Source: UBA4656 sp002405525 (GTDB lineage Bacteria; Pseudomonadota; Gammaproteobacteria; Xanthomonadales; Ahniellaceae). From it: a stretch of DNA of 35,375 nucleotides. Of the stretch, positions 30,195 to 35,375 are shown in pieces (the stretch's first letter is position 1; the number at the start of each line of letters is the position of its first letter). The stretch is taken from contig DAIMGT010000040.1 in assembly GCA_036723735.1 (NCBI GenBank), positions 1-35,375 on the forward strand. The letters are read 5' to 3'. Under the pieces are notes generated by a model. That model worked only from the letters and a program-made list of their open reading frames with translations. It was not told the DNA's origin and searched no databases. The position numbers were made by a program, and so were the translations under genes.

Positions 30195-31018
30195 TTATGC
30201 CGGTGCTTCGAGAATCCCTCGGCGCATTTCCGCAAGGAGCCGAATCGCTCGTTCGGGATCCCGGATGTCCATCTCTACCGGCAGGCGACCGGGTGAATCC
30301 TCGCTGGTCTGCCTGGCAAGCAGCGCAGCAAGGCGTTCACGACCGACGGCATCCATGAGCCTGCCGATATCGTGTCCAAGCATTCGCGCCCCCGCGGCGT
30401 CGTAGTCGAAACCCTCGTCCTGCGTCCAGGCCACGAACTCGGTCCAGAGTCGAGCGGCATTGCCGGCGTGCAGGTAGTTGCCCAGGATGAGTTGGAGATC
30501 GGCGGCGTCTTTCCGCGGCTGCCGCTGATGGCGGTCCTGCCAGCACACCAGCTTAAGCCGGGCAGCGGCACCACGCGGGTCGCCACGTCGCCAGGAAGGC
30601 GGACGTCGATGGCCGCCCGCAGCGCCTCCTGGTAGCCGAACACGTCCATCACGACGAGGCCGTCGGGTGGCCAAGCGAGCGTCCGCTGCGCGGGCTCGAT
30701 GGCCCCGAAGGGCACCAGATCGACGAGCAGCGCGCCGCGCCGCAGCCGGTGTGCCACGGCGGTCGACGCAAAGCGCCCTGACGCGAGCATCGCGCGACGC
30801 AGCTGCTCGAAATCGTCCCAGGTCCCTACGGCCAGGCCGAGATCGAGGTCTTCGGTCTGGCGGCCGATCGGGATGCCGTGGGCGTAGGCGAGCAGCAGGT
30901 CGCGCGCGAACGCGCCGACGATCAAGGGCCTGACATCCAGCACCGCCGCCGCAACGTGGACGTCGGCGAGCACCTGCGCGTGCAGCGCGAGGTCACTCCG
31001 CTGGGAGCAGTCGAGCAA
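30195..31018 (-). pseudogene. Frameshifted AbiEii-like nucleotidyltransferase (toxin remnant)
   Basis: The first part, read in one frame, has RPLIVGAFARDLLLAYAHGI and RQTEDLDLGLAV, the G-A-F/D-x-D pattern of AbiEii-type nucleotidyltransferases, and runs to VVPLPG near 30565. The homologous continuation, LKLVCWQDRHQRQPRKDAADLQLILGNYL, is in another frame, ending at 30195. In intact relatives I would expect PLPGLALLKL; the bases between PLPG and LKL are missing, consistent with loss of about ten bases. With ten bases restored the length becomes a multiple of three (834). The true start is unclear; a TTG at 31018 overlapping the end of the AbiEi-like gene is one option. The toxin is probably inactive. 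Confidence 0.72.
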
Positions 31019-32045
31019 GGTGCGCCTCGTAGAGCATCTGCGCGGTTTCCAGGCAGCGGCCATCGCCGGTGGCCAGCAGGTCGGCGTAGACCAGCACGGG
31101 GTGGACCACGTCGGGACGTGGCGGTTCGACTGCCATCGCGCCCCAGAAAGGGCGCCGTACTTCGAGGTGGCGCTGCGTGCCGATCCGGTCTGCGTTTCGC
31201 AGCCGCTGCTCGACGATCAGGCGCGGCGGCAAGCGTTCGGTGTACAGCGTGAGCACGCCAGGCCGGAGGTAGTCGGTGAGCAACGCCGCCGCCGGTTCGG
31301 CGCCCCAGCGGACGTCGTCCGGCTGCAGCGGCCAGTCACGCCAGAGGTCGAAGCGTTCGGTTTCGTAAGTGGCCACCAAGGTCTTCGGACGAAGCCGGCG
31401 CGCATAGGCCTGGGCCCAGTCATCGAGCAGGCGCTTGCTGGCGCGAAAGTGCCGCCGCTGGCCCAGCGCCACCAGGTGGCCCGCCGCCTGGAAGTCTTTC
31501 AGGATGCCGGGCACGGCGCCGAGGGCGACATCCGCAGCGGCTGCAATCCGTCGCTGCGGTGCGTCGGCGAGGGCCGTGTCGCACAGCAGGGCGAACAGGA
31601 CCTTGAGCCCATTGGTCGTGAGCGTGCCGCCCCCGTGGGTGGCGACGGCGCGCGCCTTGGGCCGCTGGCCGATCACGTAGACGTAGTGGCCCGGCCCGGC
31701 GAGGTAGGCGTTGCCCGCGAGGTCCACGAACGCCTGTTCCCGTTCGCGAAGAAGCCCGGCCACCGGCGGGGTGACGTAGTCGGTGAGCAGCAGGGTCGGC
31801 AGCCCGGCGTGGGCCGCACGATCACGCAACTGCGCCATCACGCCGCCGACCGTACCCGCCGTCACCCGGCGCTTGACCTCGACCAGATAGCCCTCGCCGT
31901 CCTTGCCGCGGCCAATCCGCCACCAGGCGTCGGCCCAGGTCTTCGGAATGCCCGCCGGTGCGCGAAAGGGCGCCACGCGCAGGCCTGCGCGCTCCAAGGC
32001 GGCCTTTGCGCCGGCCAGATGGCCGGCCTCATCGATGGCGTTCAT
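30993..32045 (-). CDS. AbiEi-family antitoxin-like protein with possible nuclease-fold N-terminus
   Basis: The product is 350 aa. It matches the layout of proteins annotated as type IV toxin-antitoxin AbiEi-family antitoxins. The N-terminal part (to about 125) has YLVEVKRRVTAGTVGGVMAQL and REREQAFVDLAGNAYLAGPG, reminiscent of a PD-(D/E)XK-like fold with an E-V-K core. A winged helix follows (about 145-215: LTTNGLKVLFALLC, then RRIAAAADVALGAVPGILKDFQAAGHLV). The C-terminal part resembles AbiEi partners of nucleotidyltransferases (RRLRPKTLVATYETERFDLW, GAEPAAALLTDYLRPGVLTLYTERLP). The stop overlaps the likely start of the broken AbiEii-like gene. Its leader carries the seven-site TGTTCA/TGAACA array. 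The protein itself is the most likely repressor at that array. Confidence 0.8.
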   Translation of the reverse strand: MNAIDEAGHLAGAKAALERAGLRVAPFRAPAGIPKTWADAWWRIGRGKDGEGYLVEVKRRVTAGTVGGVMAQLRDRAAHAGLPTLLLTDYVTPPVAGLLREREQAFVDLAGNAYLAGPGHYVYVIGQRPKARAVATHGGGTLTTNGLKVLFALLCDTALADAPQRRIAAAADVALGAVPGILKDFQAAGHLVALGQRRHFRASKRLLDDWAQAYARRLRPKTLVATYETERFDLWRDWPLQPDDVRWGAEPAAALLTDYLRPGVLTLYTERLPPRLIVEQRLRNADRIGTQRHLEVRRPFWGAMAVEPPRPDVVHPVLVYADLLATGDGRCLETAQMLYEAHLARLLPAE

Positions 32046-32055
32046 TTCGCGTTTT

Positions 32056-32156
32056 TGTTCATGGGGTCTGAACAGACGTAAAGTATGAACACAGCCTGAC
32101 GGCTGTTCAACAGACATGGCTGTTCAGATTCTCTGAACACGTCCGCTTTCTGAACA
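32056..32156 (-). promoter_or_regulatory. Regular seven-site operator array TGTTCA/TGAACA
   Basis: Perfect half-sites occur at 32056 (TGTTCA), 32069 (TGAACA), 32086 (TGAACA), 32104 (TGTTCA), 32121 (TGTTCA), 32134 (TGAACA) and 32151 (TGAACA). The start-to-start distances are 13, 17, 18, 17, 13 and 17. The module TGTTCA-13-TGAACA-17-TGAACA is present twice, 65 bases apart. The centre of the second is the perfect 19-bp palindrome TGTTCAGATTCTCTGAACA. The array ends ten bases upstream of the AbiEi-like start, and a weak promoter (TTGAAC, 17 bases, CATACT in gene sense) lies inside it. It fits a cooperatively bound autoregulatory operator. Confidence 0.7.
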
Positions 32157-32202
32157 AAGGATGCTGGGGTGCCGACCGGGGTCCACGACGCCCCCACCGC
32201 AC

Positions 32203-32637
32203 TCACTCGCCGAGGAACCGCTGGCAGAACCCGGCAGCCCCCATCACCGCACACAGCCCGCGCGTCCCCGCGAGCGCCAGCAGGTCGGCGTCGCCGCTCA
32301 CCAGGGCGTCGGCGCGCGCCACGATGGCCAGGTGCAGGAATGGAAGATCGTGCGGGCCGCGGCAGCGCGGTACGGGCGGAAGCGGGTCGGGCATCCGCAC
32401 GACCTCCACCCACGGCAGCCAGTCGGCCAGCAGTTCTTCCTGCTCGTGCGCCGAGAGCTTGAACTTCGGATAGGCGAGCACGCGCACCAGCTCCTGCGCG
32501 GTCGCGGTGCTGGCCAGCGGCACGAAGCGCCGCGCCTGCCATCCGGCCCGCACGCGGCCCGCCGGCCCGCCGCCGAAGAGCAGCGCCGACAGCACGACGT
32601 TCGTGTCGAGCACCACCCGCGGCGGCGCTTTGCTCAT
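32203..32637 (-). CDS. PIN-domain toxin of a type II toxin-antitoxin pair
   Basis: The product is 144 aa of the COG1569-type 'toxin component, PIN family'. PIN toxins are Mg2+-dependent ribonucleases. The acidic active-site positions are present: VVLDTNVVLSALL (Asp11 region), E in TATAQELVRVL, and ARADALVSGDADLLAL near residues 107-122. RVVLDTNV and LVSGD are hallmark segments of this group. Its ATG overlaps the antitoxin stop by four bases (ATGA). The stop lies 46 bases before the operator array of the next module. Confidence 0.9.
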   Translation of the reverse strand: MSKAPPRVVLDTNVVLSALLFGGGPAGRVRAGWQARRFVPLASTATAQELVRVLAYPKFKLSAHEQEELLADWLPWVEVVRMPDPLPPVPRCRGPHDLPFLHLAIVARADALVSGDADLLALAGTRGLCAVMGAAGFCQRFLGE

Positions 32638-32951
32638 GGGCGCGCGGCCGGCTTCCTGCGCGTGCGCTTTCGGGTCTTGGTGCCCTTGTCGTCGTAGCCG
32701 CCGGGGCTTTCCGCCCCCTGCAAGGGCTTCGCCGGGCCGCGCGCCCAGGCCACGGCCGCCGCCACGTCGGCATCGCCGAGCCCCAGCGCGGCGAGCTTTG
32801 CGCGAACGGCATCGCCGCGCTGGATGCGCACGGGCGTCAGCAGGATCTGGCCATCCCGCACGGCGACGTCGAAATACTCCGACGCGCCGACGGCCTCGAC
32901 CGCCGCCTTCGGCAACGTCAACTGGTTCTTGGCGGTGAGCTTCGCGAGCAT
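32634..32951 (-). CDS. AbrB/MazE-type antitoxin
   Basis: The product is 105 aa. Residues 1-45 form a SpoVT/AbrB swapped-hairpin DNA-binding domain (MLAKLTAKNQLTLPKAAVEAVGASEYFDV, then GQILLTPVRI). The middle binds the toxin in such pairs. The last 25 residues are strongly basic (KGTKTRKRTRRKPAAR), an unusual tail that may add DNA affinity. It is translationally coupled to the PIN toxin through an ATGA overlap. A perfect 17-bp palindrome lies 14-30 bases upstream of the ATG, which is the expected autoregulatory site. There is no strong Shine-Dalgarno sequence close to the ATG. Confidence 0.88.
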   Translation of the reverse strand: MLAKLTAKNQLTLPKAAVEAVGASEYFDVAVRDGQILLTPVRIQRGDAVRAKLAALGLGDADVAAAVAWARGPAKPLQGAESPGGYDDKGTKTRKRTRRKPAARP

Positions 32952-32964
32952 GACGGACCCCGGA

Positions 32965-32981
32965 AGTAAGGACTCCTTACT
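32965..32981 (-). promoter_or_regulatory. 17-bp operator palindrome of the AbrB/PIN module
   Basis: AGTAAGGA-C-TCCTTACT is a perfect palindrome with one central base. It is 14 bases upstream of the antitoxin ATG, within the 136-base spacer between two toxin-antitoxin modules. AbrB-type antitoxins commonly repress their own promoters through such sites. Its bases AAGGAG (gene sense) lie too far from the ATG to be a normal ribosome binding site. Confidence 0.6.
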
Positions 32982-33087
32982 CTACCAAAGGTGGCAAACC
33001 GCGTGGCCACCATCCTGTGCGGCTGCGGCGCGTGGTTGCGGGGCGGCACCGTGATCCGGACGACATCGGGCCGGGTTGCGATTCGTC

Positions 33088-34026
33088 CTAGCCCGACGCC
33101 GCAATCCGCTCCAGAGCTTCCATCAGTTGGCGGTAGTCCGCCTCGCGCTTTGCCGGAGTGCGGCGCGCCATGTTCTGCAGCTTCCGCCGTACGCCCGGGA
33201 GTTGCGCCGCAGCCGGAAGCGCAATCAGGTCGAAGTCGGGAGCCTCGCGTTCCATCGACAGCAGGAAGTCGCAGGCCGCTCGATCCATCAACGTCGTGTG
33301 CAGCGCCAGCAACCGCGCACGCACTGCCAGCAGCGCTTCGGCCGTGACGGGCTGGTCGGTCATGCCCGCAAACTGCGTCCTGAACGCAGTCGCGAAGTCG
33401 TTGGGCTCTCCCGGCGCAAGCATTTCCGCGGCCGGCTTCGGGCTTGCGACCAGGTAGACCATGAAGGTCCTCCAGAGGTGCGCATCCAGACGCCCGCTGT
33501 CGAGCAGCAGGCCGACGTCGAACCAGTCGCGCGGATGCTGTCGGCTCAAGGCGGCCGCCAGCTTGCCGGCATAGAGATCGGCGAAGTCCAGCACCTGCAT
33601 CTGCGCGAAGCCGAACGCGGTCTCGACCCGCGGCCTCACCTTCATCACCCGCACCGGATGCACGGTGCCGCGCATCACCGGCGTAGTCTCGATCTGCACG
33701 CGCGCACCGGGCCGGGAGACGATCAGTCGCGTGGCGTTGGCGTCACTCGCGGCAGAGGACGTGGCGACGTGAAGGCGCAGCGGCGGCGCGCGGAGGGCGC
33801 CGGCAATCGCGTCGAGTGCCTGCGTGATCGCCTCGCGATCGGCGGCGAAGTCGTTCACGGATAGCCATGTCAGATCGACATCGACCGACAGCCGAGGCAA
33901 GTCATGCTCGAACAGGTTGATCGCCGTGCCACCCTTGAGCGCGAATCGCGGTTCGCGAGCCACCACGGGCAGGAGGTCGGTCAACAGCTGCAGCCGCTCC
34001 CGGAATCGTTCATCCCAGTTGCTCAT
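33088..34026 (-). CDS. AbiEii/AbiGii family nucleotidyltransferase toxin
   Basis: The product is 312 aa. It has the AbiEii (DUF1814) nucleotidyltransferase motifs: KGGTAINLFE at 31-40 and SVDVDLTW at 47-54 with the D49-x-D51 metal pair. Later motifs are DLYAGKLAAALSRQHPRDWFDVGLLL near 175-200 and the C-terminal LDRAACDFLLSMEREAPDF-type helical part. AbiEii toxins transfer nucleotides and halt growth, counted as type IV toxin-antitoxin and abortive-infection systems. The start has AAGGA upstream, and the gene overlaps the antitoxin gene by 17 bases, as usual in abiE operons. All motifs look intact. Confidence 0.93.
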   Translation of the reverse strand: MSNWDERFRERLQLLTDLLPVVAREPRFALKGGTAINLFEHDLPRLSVDVDLTWLSVNDFAADREAITQALDAIAGALRAPPLRLHVATSSAASDANATRLIVSRPGARVQIETTPVMRGTVHPVRVMKVRPRVETAFGFAQMQVLDFADLYAGKLAAALSRQHPRDWFDVGLLLDSGRLDAHLWRTFMVYLVASPKPAAEMLAPGEPNDFATAFRTQFAGMTDQPVTAEALLAVRARLLALHTTLMDRAACDFLLSMEREAPDFDLIALPAAAQLPGVRRKLQNMARRTPAKREADYRQLMEALERIAASG

Positions 34027-34837
34027 CGAGGTCCTTCGGCAGGCTGATCCGATAGGTCGGATGCAGGCGCTCGCCTGCGCGCAACATGCGCTTGCCGGCG
34101 CCAAGGTCGACGCCTTCGAGGTCGAGGTGATCGAACCAGGCATGCCGATGTCGTTCGGCCAGCGCAAGGAACAGGCGCTTCACCTTCACGCTGGCACAGC
34201 GTCGCAGCAGCCCACTGACCAGCGCCGGGCGCAAGCGCGACAAGCCCTGCAGGACCGCATCGGCTTCGGCGGCCGATGCCATCTGCGGAACGCCGAGCAG
34301 CAGTTCGAGGATCGCCCGCTCAGGCAAGGACACCAGGATCGGACAATCCGGGCGGTCGCCGGGCAGGACGTCGAGCCCGGCTTCGCGGAGTGGATCGGAG
34401 GGCTCGCGCACGCCGGTGGGCGCTGGCTCGAGGCCGAGCTTCCCGTCCGCGACCACGGTGAAGGCCTCGGGCAATCCCAGCCGATTGACCCAGTGCGGCA
34501 GCCGCGCCGGGCCGAACAAGGTCACCGTCGCCGGGCCCATGCGCAGGTAATGGTCCTGGCCATGCAGTGTGAGCGCATGGCGCCCACCGACGTGCAGGGG
34601 CAAAGCCGCCAACTGCTGCAGCGAGAACACCACGGTCTGCCAGCTCGGCCGGCTGCCCGCGCGGTGGAACACCCCGCGCGCGGGCGATCGCAGCCACCCC
34701 CGCTGGACATAGTGGCCCAGCAGGCTGCGCCCGTATCCACGCGCCAGCAACCAGGCGGACGGCGCAAGCCAGCCGTCGCCCAAGGTGGCAAGCAGCGGGT
34801 TCAGTTTGTCTGGCTTATGTCCATTCACATTGGACAT
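34010..34837 (-). CDS. AbiEi antitoxin (winged-helix transcriptional repressor)
   Basis: The product is 275 aa. Residues about 15-65 form the AbiEi winged-helix N-terminal domain: LGDGWLAPSAWLLARGYGRSLLGHYVQRGWLRSPARGVFHRAG. The AbiEi_3-type C-terminal domain follows, with LALHVGGRHALTLHGQDHYL-like sequence (ALPLHVGGRHALTLHGQDHYL), VSLPERAILELLLGVPQ, and a helical end carrying KVKRLFLALAERHRHAWFDHLDLEGVDLG. AbiEi neutralises AbiEii and, in studied systems, represses its own promoter by cooperative binding to inverted repeats. A 21-bp palindrome covers codons 1-7 and another symmetric site is 50-70 bases upstream. Confidence 0.92.
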   Translation of the reverse strand: MSNVNGHKPDKLNPLLATLGDGWLAPSAWLLARGYGRSLLGHYVQRGWLRSPARGVFHRAGSRPSWQTVVFSLQQLAALPLHVGGRHALTLHGQDHYLRMGPATVTLFGPARLPHWVNRLGLPEAFTVVADGKLGLEPAPTGVREPSDPLREAGLDVLPGDRPDCPILVSLPERAILELLLGVPQMASAAEADAVLQGLSRLRPALVSGLLRRCASVKVKRLFLALAERHRHAWFDHLDLEGVDLGAGKRMLRAGERLHPTYRISLPKDLDEQLG

Positions 34838-34910
34838 ATCAGCATAGAACTGATCCGGCGTCCATGGCCGGATCGATTTCGGTGTTTTTTGTCCAGCTTA
34901 GTTTGACAAA
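34817..34910 (-). promoter_or_regulatory. Operator region of the abiE module
   Basis: ATGTCCA at 34817-34823 and TGGACAT at 34831-34837 form perfect seven-bp arms around seven bases, covering codons 1-7 of the AbiEi gene. A second inverted repeat, TTTGTC at 34888-34893 and GACAAA at 34905-34910, lies in the AT-rich promoter region. TGGACA (minus strand) also appears next to the second site, so the sites are related. Binding by AbiEi is the likely use. Confidence 0.5.
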
Positions 34911-35169
34911 TTGGAGAAAGAGACCCGCATCGCGCCGATGTCGTTTTCATCAGCCCCACGCTCCCACGGCACCGCAGGCACCAGCACCGGCTTCGCCGCA
35001 TCGCGGAACCGCCGAGGCACCGGCGCCCCCAGGGGCGGCAACTCCCACGCGACCGGATCGACCTCGCCACCCGCCGCACACCACACACCCGCCGCGATCG
35101 CCCGCACCGGTCCACCCGCCGCAGCAGCGCGTCCGCAACGCTCCCGACTCACCCACGCGCCACACCCCC

Positions 35170-35299
35170 CCTGTGGGAGCGAGCAACGCTCGCGACCGCA
35201 CCCTCCACACCACCCCAGTCGTCGGCCTTCGGCATCCATGGCCCCGTCCGCGACCGCCCGTCGCGAGTCACCTGTCGGGAGCGTTGCTCCCTCCCACAC
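35170..35299. repeat. Inverted REP pair with compensatory change
   Basis: The left arm (35171-35199) is CTGTGGGAGCGAGCAACGCT followed by CGCGACCGC. The right arm (35273-35299) reads GTCGGGAGCGTTGCTCCCTC rather than GTCGCGAGCGTTGCTCGCTC, so both stem positions changed together (C to G and G to C) and the inner hairpin GGGAGC-GTT-GCTCCC is preserved. The remainder of 34911-35375 has no supported gene; reading frames there are translations of REP and GC-rich sequence. Confidence 0.75.
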
Positions 35300-35375
35300 C
35301 ATCCGCGTCCATGTCGGCAGCCGGGTTGTTCCCACGGCCCCACGGCGTCCCGTCGCCCTGCGCTAATCTCCCGCG

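Noticed and set aside
32990..33011. GGTGGC/GCCACC hairpin as terminator of the abiE module
   Set aside because: The stem is six bp with a ten-base loop and no T-run, too weak to support.
34898..35335. 145-codon minus-strand open frame near the window end
   Set aside because: Half of it translates REP sequence and the rest has no recognisable domain or ribosome binding site; the end of the frame runs into the abiE promoter region.

Overview
The window is a high-GC chromosomal segment from a gammaproteobacterium, most likely a member of the Xanthomonadales (Lysobacteraceae/Rhodanobacteraceae type). The basis is the close match of TatD, HrpB and the YadG/YadH ABC pair to gammaproteobacterial proteins, the strongly GC-biased third positions, and repeated paired REP elements (core GTGGGAGCGAGC...GCTCGC). 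It comes from a draft assembly: a run of exactly 100 N lies at 27694-27793, and the sequences on its two sides share 55 identical bases, so the gap is probably a scaffolding artefact.

Layout. 1-20850 is mostly ordinary chromosome: a PEBP/YbhB protein behind a TPR-sulfotransferase, a small secreted protein, an AbgT-type transporter, a CpeT-like lipoprotein, an SRPBCC-GyrI fusion, a large secreted Asp-box (BNR) protein, a KefB/KefC-type antiporter, a sulfotransferase-like protein, the HrpB helicase, a secreted 'WWNP' protein, TatD, a YadG/YadH exporter and a ferredoxin-NADP reductase-like flavoprotein. REP pairs and long hairpins sit between several of these.

21143-26550 is one tightly packed operon: a winged-helix regulator with a palindrome placed in its own promoter, an M50-like membrane metalloprotease, a possible 33-codon ORF, a secreted TAP-like alpha/beta hydrolase, and a NatA/NatB-type ABC exporter. 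Most of these genes overlap or are separated by one base. The set resembles peptide processing and export operons, and its substrate is unknown.

26551-30056 holds a second 'WWNP' paralogue with a 16-bp tandem repeat in its leader, a WYL-domain regulator, a degenerate repeat region and an unrecognised 212-aa protein whose ribosome binding site is partly inside a hairpin.

30195-34910 is a toxin-antitoxin island on the minus strand. It has three modules: an AbiEi-like/AbiEii-like pair whose nucleotidyltransferase is frameshifted, a PIN-toxin/AbrB-antitoxin pair, and an intact AbiEi/AbiEii pair. Each module has its own palindromic operator region. The most striking is a seven-member array of TGTTCA/TGAACA half-sites with regular 13/17/18-bp spacing in front of the first module. 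The window ends in REP-rich sequence without a convincing gene.
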